Position numbers and translations under genes: made by a program. The notes beneath the pieces were generated by a model that was not told the DNA's origin, searched no databases, and saw only the letters and a program-made list of their open reading frames with translations. Shown here piece after piece: positions 38,036-50,669 of a stretch of 64,000 bases of DNA. Source of the stretch: Lutraria lutraria (lineage: Eukaryota; Mollusca; Bivalvia; Venerida; Mactridae). Location of the stretch: the NCBI GenBank assembly GCA_964023205.1, contig OZ026833.1, positions 48,300,441-48,364,440 on the forward strand, written 5' to 3'. Positions within the stretch are counted from its first letter, which is position 1. Every line of letters starts with the position of its first letter.

Positions 38036-38560
38036 TTAAAGGGGCATGCCCATGAACTGCTGTGTCTTTTTTTTCGTACACCAAAAATGCGTTTGCCACA
38101 TGTGAAACCAATTATTACCGAAAAGTCAAAGAAGAATGTGCGTTCAAAAATGACCCTATAACGCACGCGTCGGTATTTTTATGTCGGTTTGAATAAAAGG
38201 CTGTAAGCCTTTTATTGGCGACAACGATATTTCCGATACGTCTGAGAGCTTAACTGAGCATATGCGCTGCCATTCAAGTGGACATAACATGAGCAATACT
38301 TCCCATTTCAGTTTGTTGACATTTTTTCCGCGATGTTTTCGGTTTTGACAGATCCCGAAAGGGTCGAGTTGTGAAAATGACGAATAATTTCTGAGGCCGA
38401 AATCGGCAGGTTTGGTAAATCTTGAAATGTGTATTTTGAGTAACCTAGCGGGATATTTTGTAAATATTTTACAGGGCTTTCATTAATTGATTAAGGCATT
38501 AAAATGATACCAATTTGATTTCTATTCGAGACGCTTCAGTTCCAGGGCATGCCCCTTTAA
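38036..38560. mobile_element. 525-bp MITE with TTAA ends
   Basis: TTAAAGGGGCATGCCC at 38036-38051 is exactly mirrored at 38545-38560. The similarity extends a little inward (GAACTG). TTAA at both edges fits the piggyBac target site, but the TTAA may simply be part of the repeat. There is no coding frame, and it lies in the expanded part of duplication unit 2. Confidence 0.7.
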
Positions 38561-40482
38561 ACACTGTCATAACTATCATAACTATAAAATGGGAATATTC
38601 AGAACCGGCTTAATCCTTGTAATTTCAGGGCGGAACTGAAGCAGGTCCGTGGTTGTACCCTGTGTGTACCGTGATATTAAGTAGTGTTCCGGGGTACTGG
38701 TGAGCACTCCATGCGAGGTTAAACCCCGCAGTTCAGTTTTTACCGCGAGTTACTGGGACCAGCACTTTGACAGAGAATGGGGTTTAATACTGACAATGAT
38801 TATTGTACGGCGACAGAAGTCGCCGTACACTCTGGAATGCTTATTTTTAAGTGGCAATGCAAAATCGCAACTTCTTGCACCGAAGCAGATTACTGACAGT
38901 GCCCGAAATATCCGCAATGGTCATCACGTGATATAAACAAAACAGAAATAGAGCGAGGTCACGTGTTACTCACACCAACTAGGGTTAGCTTGGTGACACA
39001 GTCGCTATTTATAGTCTAAGAATGGAGCGAGCTCTATAAACAACGACGGGAATGAATCTGCCCATCTGTCAATAAACGAACCGAATCCAATCATACTATA
39101 GTAAACAAACATGGCGTTGAATTTAGTACACTATCAAGCATTGTGTTATATTACTGAGAATGAAGCAAAACTACTTTTTAAGTGGTGTTCATGTGTACAT
39201 ACAGACTGTGTATTATTCAAGTTGTTAATCGGACTCGCTAATAGTCTCAATGATCACGTGACATTCACCGAATACTAGTAGCTGTTTCATATCGTTGTCG
39301 TCTCGTCAATGTCAATCACTTATAAATTACTAGAAACGTGTCAATATTTCAATAAAAGTGGTTTCAGTTGACTGAGAATTTGACTCTGCCTGGTGCGCTA
39401 CAACGAGAACTAGTTTAGTATTTATATGGGCACTGTGACGACAGGGTCCGACATTAAGGCAGGTCCGAACGACAAGCAATAGCTTACTGGTCCAGTCTAG
39501 TGCATCTTGCTATTTGGTAGCCAGAATGGTCGTGCTCTTGAAAATGCAGCCGAAACTCTTTATATCAAAGGACTTAGGAAAAATTGTTCGATCTAAATGA
39601 ACTTCGATGTATAAATTATTAGAGAAATTCGCTGTGTTTATTACATTTTGGAGCGATCGTCGGTGTGTTGTAATAATGATTTAATCGTGTTATAAGATAC
39701 GGAACACGGTATTTATACGTTTCGATGTTTTATTTTAGCAACATGTCGCAAATAAACAAAACAGTATAAACATATTCACACAGACTAATTTTATAATCGC
39801 GAGCGTGGACACTGACTTGTTTACGCAATTGTCATTAATTAAATATCGATTTCGGAGCTCAATACAAAAAATGTCCGATCAGGTGAGAAATGATGACTTA
39901 ATTGGTTCGACATAGACGGTCACTTTATGGTTCGATATAGATGGCCACTTTACAGTTGAAAATCTATGTTTGGGACCGTTATACCAGGTTTTTACGACAA
40001 CGTACCCTCAGACAACGGAGTATAATTTTTTTTGAGACTTAATTTAAATATTTTAAATGCATTCCAGCAGATATTGCAACGTCTGATACATCGAGGTGAT
40101 AGTTTCCCCTGATTTTATTTTAGGGTGGAAACAGACACTACATATTGAGTACCTCGTGAATTGTAGAACCATATGATGAGATTCATGAAACATCAACGGC
40201 TTGTATTTTTGATGGAGTAGATGATCACTTTAGTTTTGGGATCAGTTAAGTCAAAATAACAAATTCGTTTGATCTGAAACTTCAAAAATGTTACAAAGGC
40301 CACATTCTAGTATTGAATTGCCGGATGCGATTTTGCGCCGTACAAACATTTAACTTGTATTCACATTACATAATGTATGCATTATGTTTATGTTCCTGTT
40401 GTTATTCCTTACCTTTTACACGATTTAAAGATGCATATCACAATTGTGGGTGCGCATCGCCACTGCGCAGGTATATAGAGGA

Positions 40483-40616
40483 ACTCGGGTCACAGTCCGG
40501 TGAGAACAATGTTATCAGGCGAGGTGATATCGTCCAGGATGGCGGGCTTTAGCGAGTCACCCTGGACGATATCGACGAGTCTGATAACATTGTTCGATCC
40601 AGACAGTGACCCGAGT
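40483..40616. repeat. 134-bp foldback element
   Basis: Three paired blocks nest in order: ACTCGGGTCAC/GTGACCCGAGT, GAACAATGTTATCAG/CTGATAACATTGTTC and GATATCGTCCAGG/CCTGGACGATATC. A related TGATAACA...TGTTATCA palindrome occurs near 41.35 kb. Confidence 0.75.
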
Positions 40617-42610
40617 ATTTATCGTGTAACTGGTGTTTTCGACGCATGACTTAGTGTCATTTCACCTGAAATTTAGCGTTTAATTCACTAGTGTGATAAT
40701 TACGGTCACCCGGCAAATCACATTGAACAGTCAACACCCGCAGATAAATAGTTCACTACAATTAGGCAAAATAATAAGAAAAACTCCCATGGATCACAAA
40801 ATTTAATTTCACCAAGGACATATATATATACATGTATGTTATCACATTAGAGAAACCATTTGTTAACAATTATCTACAACTCATATTTACGACATAAGTA
40901 ATGGTAGAATTATTTTGTTACTGCTTGGACGGCATTAATTTCGTCGATATAACTTCAATTTTCAATAAATTTACACGATTTTGCGGGAAATGACATCGCG
41001 CACGGTTGAACAAAATGATGTCATTCTATGACGTTTTACGCGATTCTCTAGTAAAATCACTTGTCGACGTTCCAACGTTGCTCCTAATTTTTTTCTTTGA
41101 TGTAAGCATAGTATTTTGTAAAGTTGCATAAATAAGCATTTCTTGACGATTTTTTGTTTTTATTTATGATAATTTGTGTTCAAATATACTATTTTTATAT
41201 TTCTTATAATAAATTTCTTTGACAAAAAAAACTGTTTTTTTTATAATTTAGCAAATAAAATGTTCCATTCATGATTAAATTTTATGAAATTAGTACGTCA
41301 TTGTGGGCGGAGCCAAAAAGTGTTCTCATGCTACTAGCAGCCTATTGACCTGATAACACATAATGTTATCAGGTCATGTGTTATCAGGCAGTTACCATGG
41401 CAGTTGCATGATAAAAACTGTACTGATTTAAACGGAGAATGTGTACTCGACGTCCTTAAATTACGCGAGTTTGTATTCGGGACTAGTTTAGATAAATTTA
41501 TTTGAAATATGCCTTCTATGTATTAATTCACATCTTTAACTATGTATTTGATAGTATGATGTGAAGTAACAATGAAATATTCAAGAAAACTGTATTTGAT
41601 TTAAATTTCATAAGGGTAATTTGTTGAAATGCCTGAATTCTTTTGTGTACTTCTGACTCACGCGGTCAACTTTGATCATGTGTATTAGAAAGAGTTGCAT
41701 GGGTGCCCCTCTTTTCCCCTTTTATCTTTTTTAGTATTATAATTATATTGTATTATTCTGTGAAGTTTTTTTTTTAAATCTGTCCATTGAAAAAAAATAT
41801 GGATGTTTTTTTCTTCAATTATATGTTGGATCGTCTCCCTTTTCAGAGGAATTTTGATAAATAGATACATTTTTTCAAATTTGGGTATTTTTTTGTCCTT
41901 TAAACAATATTTGCACATGTTTGTTTTTTTGATAATCCGCCCAAAATGGTCTTATAGGGGGGTCAAGCAATCGAGCATAACTCACAAACGAGCATGGAGA
42001 CCTATATTTTTCTTTCATTTTTTGTGTGGTAGGAAAAAATTAATCTTTACCTATGCAAAGTTTTTAAAAAATCTGTCCGTTAGAATTTATTTAGATATAC
42101 ATGTACGTCATTTAAATAAAAGCAAATACAACGCATTTCCAATGTAGACACGGAAGTACGGTAAGACCATGACATATCATTGCAAAAAAGGAATTCAGTC
42201 TGCATTAAGTAATATTTGATATCTTCCGCATTTCTTGATAAAATCTTTTAGCCATGGTTATAAGAAACAGTAAAATATTCACATAAATCGTATTTTCTTG
42301 TACAAAGTAATTTCCTGACATATCCTATAAATAATCAAAAATGTCAATTTCAGCACGATTTGAATGAAGTTAAGAAGTGTTTAAACAGATTATATGATGA
42401 GACAAAATACATGGATTCACCTAGCGGTGTTAGGGGGATGTGGCGAATCAAATTTCTATACTTGTTCAATAAAGCACCTTATCATAAATGTTGCAGTGGG
42501 CCCGAGAAATGTTGATTTCATCGAAAGACACGTATGTCTATCATTTACGAGTTTCTTGGAAAAGAATTAGTTCCAAAAGATGGATGCATGATTTGTTAGA
42601 TTCAATCCAT

Positions 42611-42790
42611 TCAAACCTGTAAAAATTGCCATCCATGGGAAAGACAGGTTGTGACCTCTTATATTGGCAGACCTGTGACCTTTATTTGACTGTAATTTTA
42701 GTAATCAATAACGGTTTTTTGAAAGAATGACCTATATTCACATGGTGGCCTTTATTCGAAGGTGGCCACAAACACAGGTTTGACTGTAAT
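42611..42790. mobile_element. MITE family B copy (unit 2)
   Basis: It runs from CATTCAAACCTGTAAAAATT to CACAGGTTTGACTGTAATTC. It is the positional twin of the copy at 29.9 kb. Confidence 0.65.
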
Positions 42791-44254
42791 TCAAACCAGA
42801 TACAAACTGTCAAAAATAAGACAATGCGGAGTTAATGCGTTATTAGCCAAATCTCGTTTTAAGCTGAACAATTTAAAATATATGGTGTCACATCTATCAG
42901 TGGACATGACATATCCTTTTATTTTCAAACTAACTGTTTTTTGTTGTTTGGTACGAACTAAAAGTTATTACTATTTCTCAACAATCGCTCTGTTTTCATT
43001 TTTCTGCATACCGAACGAAATAACCTTCCGCTTACGAAAATAGTTCCAGTTTTTCAATTTAATGGCATAAATACAAATTCAAATATTACGTGCATATAAG
43101 TCAAAATCAGATGGCTATGCAATATCGTATTTACGAGCAATACAAAACAGTCGTAAAAATCTAAACAATCCTCTACCTCGGATTACTACAATATTTACTA
43201 TCAGTACACACATTTCAAGAAAGGATGACGTCATTATTTTCGTGCTGTATATGCTAATTTAGTCTGGTTCCTTGCTTCTATTGTAAACATATAGAAGTCG
43301 TCATTGATTTCATGGATGATGCGATGATAAATGTTAGTCAACCAGATATTTAAAAGAGTGGTTCATCGGGAAATTTTAATATTTTGATTTAATGCTTATA
43401 ACGTGTAACTTTGTCTTCGAACATGTCTTAATGTATGAGATATATTCTGCACAAGTTGAGTATACAAAGGGGCAGGTCATGCAGACTATATATACTAATT
43501 GTTGGACTACTTTTTGAGATCAGATGGGGAACATAAATCAAAGTACTGAAAGCACATGGAACGGGAACAACTTTAACAATTGCATGGCGGGTGTAGAAAA
43601 GCGTAGTACTTTAGTCTGGATCAAAATTCATGCGCAAACTGTCGTACGGTTTTCAAATTGGTGTCTCAACCCAATACCTCATCCTACAAAAAAATTCAAC
43701 TTTTGACTGCTTTGTAGTTCTGAACAACAAGAGAACCTTCAGAGCTTTGATTAGTAAACGGTCCCAACTACGGTCTACAATTGCACAATGACTTTAAACT
43801 ATTGTTAGTAACAAGCTGTTATGTTAATTGCGTTACTCGACGTAACACAGCAGAAAAACGTGGTAAACCATTAATTAATTTTTAATTATGTTCAATCCTC
43901 CTTCCGCAAGGTTTCAGAAAGTATCACATAAGTTTATGTTTATTGGCATCTACAATAGGTACATATTCCCTTCAGTGCTCCTTTTACAGAACAATACATA
44001 CATAATGTACATACATACGTAAACATTTACAATCAATTATCTAATAATAGCAACAACATGTTATAAATTATAATAAGTACAACGTATGTGAATAAATATT
44101 TTCTGCTCAGTGTCAAGTATGAAGAAAGCTCCAAATACACACTCTACACAAGACAAAATTTAACATTGATACTTCATATCCATTGAATTAGTAGTGGATG
44201 AGTTGTCAAGTACTAGTATTATGCATGTTCCGCTAATGAACGTTTGTCGTAGAT

Positions 44255-46492
44255 CTATCTTTTTGTGTCAATAAGATCTATAATTGATGTACAAACATTT
44301 TCCCATGTAGTCTGTAACACATATTCTTCATTCACTTCCGCCCACAATATACGCACATTGCGTTTGTAGAAGTCTCTCATTGTACGAGACATTATATCTA
44401 CACTAACTTGTTCTTTAAACATCAATATCACGGGCTTTTTCTTTACGTAAGATTTCTGCAGCTCACTTTCACAATAGTCACTCAAACAGAAACTCTCCGT
44501 AACTAAACAAATCACGACACTCGACTTATCTAAACAGTAATCAATCTCGTCGTGGACATAAAACCCAGGCCGCAAGTTGGCATCTCCGGTACAAATTGGA
44601 TTGCGGTTTATTCCGGTAATGACCTGTAGATTATCTTCAAGATGTGGTAAAACAGTCTCCCTCGCAAACAAGTCATCTTCATTGCAGTATGAGAAAAACA
44701 CGATATACTCATAGTGTCCTTCTCCTTCTCTGATCTTATTGATAACAGCTTCTCTGTGTTCAATCATGTCCATCAACTTTCTGCGTTTGTATACATACAC
44801 AAAAACTGCAGTGGCAGACAACACAGCAATTATTGATGAAACAGTAACTGAAATGATTATAATCTTTCGGATACAAATGTAATGTACCATAGAAATCGTC
44901 CCTACATCGATTGAAACTCCATTGTCGCTTTCATCGGTACAACTGAGTCCTTGTGATTTTATATCAACAAGGTCAGTCGACAGAAGCCATTGTAAAAACG
45001 GTTCAGCTTCGCAAACGGAGCAACTTATCGGATTCGAGGAGAGTACAACAATCCCCTTCTGTAGATATAGATTAACATTCGATGATACTGTCCTCATTGT
45101 ATGCAGCGAAGAAGCATTGAAAGTTTTGATGTTGTTATTGCTAAGATCAATTATACTTAATTTATGGTGATCAGTTAAACTGCATGCGAACTGAGTCAAT
45201 TTGTTGTCAGACAAGTCAATTTTTCTAAGTCTATGACATCGACTAAAGAATTCAATGGGTATATGTGTCAGACTGTTGTTTGATAAGTTGATATATGATA
45301 ATTTATGTGTTCTAGAAAGAAGCAGGCTGAATTCCTCGACATTTTCTTCATACATTCGGTTCAATTGATTAAACGATAAATCTAATTTCGTGAGATTTGG
45401 CATATGACTGAATATGGATCCAGCAAGAAATTCAAGTTCATTGTAAGACAATCCTAAATACTCTATATCAATTGTCAGATTGCCACCTTTTACGATAAAA
45501 TCTAAACGATTTATATTATTTCCCTTAAATTCATATTCTTTATATCGAAAGTGGTAGTTCTTATTCAAAACTAGTGTTGAACGGTTAATCCAAATCGATG
45601 TTGGCTTCTGTATTATTCCAGTGGCATTTATATAAGGAAATGGTAGGACTGCGCTGGTTTTATTAACATGCATAATTGTATTGTCAAGAATATATTTTAC
45701 CGGTAATACTATTGCTCGATTGGGTAAGCCAAGCCATGAAATATCTAACATATGAATGTGTCTGGTTTCATCCCATTGTAAATTGTTTACATAGCCAGAA
45801 AAAATAGATGTACGTGATAAATTAGATATTTGTAAGTTTGGTATTCGTTTTACTATAGCTGTCACATTCAAAAAGTTAACGTGTGAATTGCTCAAGTCGA
45901 TGTCAGTAATATTCCTAGGAAGTAAAATATCAATCAACCTGTCATCAAAATCATACGCAGGGTTCCACGTATTCCATGCCGACAGCACGATTTTACTAAG
46001 TCCCGGCAACTTGTCTGTACCATTTAGGAGAAACTGTAATTCATGAATACCAAGACTTTGACAGCCAGTGAAATCCAGTACTTTTACTCTTGACAAACCA
46101 ACCAGTGAATTAGGATATACTGTTAAACGATTAATACTAATGTGAAGTTCTTTAACAGATTCTAGAGGTATAAAACTTGCATTTGATATTATCCATTCTC
46201 TGTCGAAAGCACCAAACAAGATGTTCGAAATTCGAAGATAGGTCACTTTATTCCAATTTTCTCCGGTAAAATTCGAGGATGTTATAATCACTGGGTTGTG
46301 TGTTGCATTGATCACATGAACATCCGTTACTCCTACAGGAATACACTCTGGTATATCTGTACATTTCAATGTTTTCTGGTGGTACAGATGGCAGTTCTGA
46401 CCGCATGTATATATAGCTGTATTTATACTAATCATGAGAGCTACTAGACACACTCGTAATATCAGCACATCATTCCTTTTTACTTTGGTCAT
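44255..46492 (-). CDS. Toll-like receptor, intronless, copy 2 (745-756 aa)
   Basis: Paralogue of the TLR at 30.5-32.8 kb with the same architecture: signal peptide, glycosylated LRR ectodomain, single C-terminal cysteine cluster, transmembrane helix and C-terminal TIR with CTGDANLRPG and ILWAEV. Over the last 153 residues I count 14 differences from copy 1. Over copy-1 residues 231-300 I count 29 in 70. An upstream ATG at 46525 would add 11 residues, but only the Met at 46492 (NMTKVKRNDV) is shared with copy 1, so I use it. The frame is intact with no stop or frameshift, so the gene looks functional. About 80-500 bp downstream, the flank differs from copy 1 by a ~220-bp insertion. Ligand unknown. 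Confidence 0.95.
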   Translation of the reverse strand: MTKVKRNDVLILRVCLVALMISINTAIYTCGQNCHLYHQKTLKCTDIPECIPVGVTDVHVINATHNPVIITSSNFTGENWNKVTYLRISNILFGAFDREWIISNASFIPLESVKELHISINRLTVYPNSLVGLSRVKVLDFTGCQSLGIHELQFLLNGTDKLPGLSKIVLSAWNTWNPAYDFDDRLIDILLPRNITDIDLSNSHVNFLNVTAIVKRIPNLQISNLSRTSIFSGYVNNLQWDETRHIHMLDISWLGLPNRAIVLPVKYILDNTIMHVNKTSAVLPFPYINATGIIQKPTSIWINRSTLVLNKNYHFRYKEYEFKGNNINRLDFIVKGGNLTIDIEYLGLSYNELEFLAGSIFSHMPNLTKLDLSFNQLNRMYEENVEEFSLLLSRTHKLSYINLSNNSLTHIPIEFFSRCHRLRKIDLSDNKLTQFACSLTDHHKLSIIDLSNNNIKTFNASSLHTMRTVSSNVNLYLQKGIVVLSSNPISCSVCEAEPFLQWLLSTDLVDIKSQGLSCTDESDNGVSIDVGTISMVHYICIRKIIIISVTVSSIIAVLSATAVFVYVYKRRKLMDMIEHREAVINKIREGEGHYEYIVFFSYCNEDDLFARETVLPHLEDNLQVITGINRNPICTGDANLRPGFYVHDEIDYCLDKSSVVICLVTESFCLSDYCESELQKSYVKKKPVILMFKEQVSVDIMSRTMRDFYKRNVRILWAEVNEEYVLQTTWENVCTSIIDLIDTKR

Positions 46493-48766
46493 GTTTCTAT
46501 CCAAATACGAGTACGTATCTAACAATAAATACCAGCCTAAATAGTAGTTCTAAAGACAACATCCGATCTAACTACGAACGATTTGAACGATATTATTTTT
46601 GGCTATAAATTCCGATCCAAATTAGTAACAGAAACTTCCATCACAAATAGTACTTTGAACAACTTCCGATCTATGTACGAATAATAATAAGATTTTTTTG
46701 CAATAAATTCCAATCCAAGTGAGTATCATGTAGCGAACCTGAACATAGTGTAGAAACTATATTAGGAATTGTTTGGTTTGTTTCTGACGCCATATTATTC
46801 CTAATATAGATAGTGAAAGCAATCGATATACCCGGAAAATATACATGTAGTTGGAATTCACAAATGATAGGTTTTATGTATAACTGTAGACGCTGGGTTT
46901 AAGTTTAAACCACAACTTAAATACCATTTATAATAAACGTTGTTAGCTACATTATTTGTGTATGTAAATTTCTTTACAGCGTCTAATTTCTTGCATTAAA
47001 AAACCATTCTTGAAGTTATCACTTCCTGTAATTGTAGTTATGGAGAAATGTTTTGTTTTGGTGAGTTTTGTGGAGGTGGTGTTTATCAATGTTATTTCTG
47101 GGAGTCATATGGAATATGATAAATACATGAATGTTTTCAATGGCATTTGTTTCTCTCTCTGTTCCATTCCATAGTGCAACAAAAAAGTGAAAACAGCAGA
47201 ATCACGTGCATGTGTGACGTAGCCTTCTTTGTACATTTTTGCACCATATTGATGAGTTTTATTAATGTGACTCATTAAACATAGCAAGAAAAATCTTATT
47301 TTTGGAATCTGTTGAAGACGCAAGGAGTTGGTAATGAAACTACATGTAGTTAACTAACTAAACCCAACGTGTATGTTTATGATAATTCTCCGGACAATAC
47401 TAATGGAATCCTTATAATTTGCATCATCATTATTGTGTAGGATAGAGATCTTGAATGATGCATATTCTATTATATGTATTTGACCTATGATCCTTGAAAA
47501 TCGCCCATTCTGCAAATATGTTGACTACATGAAAAGCTACATGTTCAACAAGATACAGAAATACACCTCAATACAAAAGTTATAATAGCTTATATGGGCT
47601 AAAAACAAACCAAGAGGGATCGAGTTCCAACCCATATGTACTACATTGCAGATGTGTAGAACAATGAACAGTCTGGCATACTTCCTGTTTGGGAAACAAG
47701 CTAGGGGATTCCCCATCAGTGCTTCCTGATCAGGAAACGGACGCCAAAGTCCTTCACAATCGGGAAGGTTTTTGTTTGTCTATTTTGGCGTACCTCAGTA
47801 GAAATGGCCTGTGTATAAAAGTTTTTACCAACAAGAAATTGAAAATCATCCTTTGAGGCAGAAAAAGATACATTTAAAATCCTACCGAGTCAGTTTCTTT
47901 TAAATTGCCCAAAATCTAAATAATTTGAAATTGAAGTGAAGTGAAGTAAAAGTTTTAGCTTTTCCAAAAAGTTGCTACTTCCCGTTTCAATGGATACATT
48001 GCTACCTGATCTGGTAGTAAATTATATTACAAAATTTTCAGTTGAAGAAGGAAATTTGTCATTGGTTAAAAGTTTTGTTGTTATGAAATTTTAGGGAAAA
48101 TTTCGTAATTGTTAGTTATTATATATATAGTCTCTGAAAATAATGCAATGATCATGAATACAACTGTAATTTAAATATTAAAAAAATTTTAACCATGCAA
48201 AATAAACTCAAAAATTTTGTTTATAGCCTTAATTGTTATGGTAATGGTACTCTTATCTGGCACATTCAACTAAAATAAATAAATAAACTAAGCTTAAAAA
48301 CATGTGAATCGAGTACCTAGTGCGCCCATAAAAACAAATATGACAGATATTAGCAACATCTATCTGATAATAGATACATTTCAAATTTCATTTCTGTTTC
48401 ATTAGTCCGTTTGTTTTGCTTACTTGAGCATCTTTACAGTTATTTTCAAAACTTGAGGATTCCCTCACATAGCTGGTGAGAAAAAAAGAAAATGTATCCT
48501 TAACGACTGAGTGCATTTCACCAAAATGTCAATACAATTAATTATTTCCAGTAACAAAGCCAATATCAGAAAACTATTCAGCTATATATGGCATTAATTC
48601 TGTATTATAAATGCGCCGATTATCTTTTTTAAAGCTATTTCTTGTTTTAAGACATAGAAGTATTGATATAGCCCAACTTTGTTAAAAAATATCCTTAACT
48701 TCACTACGCAAGTTATTCAAACAAAGATCGTAGTCATGCATGAAGACCTGTTTTGTAACCCTGTGA
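46493..48766. other. Intergenic; upstream flank of TLR copy 2
   Basis: Up to about 47.55 kb the sequence parallels 32.8-35.0 kb and should include the promoter of TLR copy 2; no specific element was recognised. From 47.55 to 48.77 kb I see AT-rich sequence without genes or clear repeats. Confidence 0.45.
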
Positions 48767-49069
48767 TCATACATATGTGCCGCTCGATTCCAGTATCGAA
48801 TCATGTTCACCCAACGCCGGTACCTGCATGCTTGGTAGCCTATCAGCGCTAACTAATACTTGCGTGAAGTGGCGCGCTCCTAAGCAGTATCGCATTGCTC
48901 TTCTTTGAACGTTCTCGATAGGCTGGTGACTGTCAAATCCCCAAATTGATGAGCAATAGTCAAGAACTGAGACGACACATGAATGATAAAGTTTATCATA
49001 AATAATTAAATAATTGATATTTTTACATATACATGTAATATAATATTCTTTTTTGAAATTCAAGTCCAT
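48767..49069 (-). mobile_element. Decayed LINE reverse transcriptase fragment
   Basis: The frame includes KLYHSCVVSVLDYCSSIWGF, then IENVQRRAMRYCLGARHFT, the conserved block just after the reverse-transcriptase catalytic core in CR1/RTE-like non-LTR elements. The catalytic motifs are not present nearby and the end does not continue in frame, so this is a fossil. Confidence 0.7.
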
Positions 49070-49544
49070 TAAGCCGCTTGTGGCCCATTGAATTTCAAAT
49101 AAAATTATTATAGATATTTTTGCATAACATAATCGTTGTTAGGCATTGTATACATAGTGCATTAATACATAACCATAACAAATACAAATGTATATAATTA
49201 TGCAAATGGCGAAAGCATATTATATGTAAACTAACTATAAACTTAGATGATGTGAAAATATATAATTGTGAATCAAATCAGAATGAGTTTACAGACAAAA
49301 AAGATACGGAAATGAGTTTTAAGAGCCTCTTTGCGTGAAAGCAAAATATAGATATTTAGATACTAGTAAATTATTCAAGTTTTTCGAATGTTTTGAAGAT
49401 AACAAAAAATTATTTCCTTTATCGTTGGCTAATGACAAAAATTTGGTTTAAAATACATTGTATTGTCTACATAGTGTATATTATTTTGGACAAACAAGCA
49501 AAAATTAAGTGAAATTTGTTTTCTATACAACTAATATTACATTG

Positions 49545-49690
49545 ATTGCATCTTCTTTCATCCCTAGCTGATTTGTGTGTCTACCTTTTTCAACTTCCAG
49601 ACTGTGTGATGAAAGTCTAAAATTTGTCAATGTCACTATTCGTTTATTTATATTTACAACTTTAAGATGTTCTTCAAATTCATGTTTATA
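49545..49690 (-). mobile_element. Probable LINE C-terminal fragment
   Basis: TLTNFRLSSHSLEVEKGRHTN in minus frame (49.55-49.68 kb) parallels SLNKLRMS..LAIETGRY in the LINE fragment at 28.3 kb. Only this block is recognisable. It lies upstream of the RT fragment on the same strand, the reverse of the natural order, so the two are separate insertions or rearranged. Confidence 0.45.
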
Positions 49691-50567
49691 GAGACTATAT
49701 TTACAAGCTATGCGTAACACAAATATAATGAGAAACATGAGCACATGACAAATGAAATATTAATGTATACACATTTGTAGTTCACATGCACATGGTAATA
49801 TCATACTTATAATAAAACAATAGCAGATAGTTCACCAGGTATCCCTAACTCATTTCCCATAAATTACCTACGAAAAGATTTTACTGCAAAGACTATGTTT
49901 GTACATGTATAATGAAGTCTTTTACTGTCGCTGGTCGTTGCAATTCTGAATATTTTAACAGCCTTGGTCATCACGATTAATTTTAATTAAATGAATAAAC
50001 CAGGCATAACCCTTGGTCTGTTACAAAATGTCCAAAAGATTTTCACGATGTTTTTGAAGTTTCGTGATGACAGTTATAAGCATAAAATTGTCTGTAGTAT
50101 AACGGTGAAAGCGGTTGTCTGTAGACATTTTACGTATATATTGTCTAGAGAAGAACATTGCAACAGATTGTATGATGGTTTTACGTGCAAATTTCAAGCT
50201 AAATATGTCAGTATCACGAGCAATTGACCACAATGGACAACAATTTGCGTCACATAATAAATTCGATGATGATGTATCTTTTATAGATATGAAGAAACGC
50301 AATCCTGCTGAATTGACCTCTTTCGTTTCAAGACGTAAATTAATAATAATTTCTTCTACTGATACTTTGATGGGAACCATTCACTGTTTACAAAATTATA
50401 TAAAAGTGGGATAAAAATTCATACTTGAGACATAATCCAAAATTATCCGGAATAAATCCTCTCATTTGGCCGTTCCTATTGGTAAGGTGTATAATTCTAC
50501 AAACAAATATTTCACTGGCTTGATAGTAAGCTGGTAATCCACATAACTTTTACTTCAATTGGTACAC

Positions 50568-50669
50568 AGTTCAGTAAAGATAAAGCCAACAAAGTTCAGT
50601 AAAGGTAAAGCCAACAAAGTTCAGTAAAGGTAAAGCCAACAAAGTTCAGTAAAGGTAAAGCCAACAAAG
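50568..50669 (+). repeat. 25-bp tandem repeat, four copies
   Basis: The unit AGTTCAGTAAAGGTAAAGCC + AACAA is repeated four times, nearly perfectly; the first copy has AAAGATAAAG instead of AAAGGTAAAG. Confidence 0.92.

Larger units (their letters stand above)
35080..47545. repeat. Tandem duplication, unit 2 (TLR copy 2), expanded
   Basis: It carries the same order of blocks as 27.74-35.00 kb but is about 5 kb longer. Extra DNA lies mainly at 35.5-38.6 kb and 38.9-42.1 kb and contains palindromes, a TTAA-ended MITE, two tRNA-like SINEs and a large foldback. A further ~220 bp at about 43.95-44.16 kb interrupts the downstream flank of the TLR gene relative to unit 1. No gene other than the TLR was recognised. 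Confidence 0.85.

Noticed and set aside
39112..39279. Small plus-strand frame starting ATGGCGTTGAAT, about 55 codons
   Set aside because: No recognisable domain, no splice context and no copy elsewhere in the window; a frame this short is expected by chance in 64 kb.
50021..50414. Overlapping 119- and 99-codon frames on opposite strands
   Set aside because: Neither shows a known motif, and each may be a shadow of the other. Could be a fossil; not supportable as a gene.
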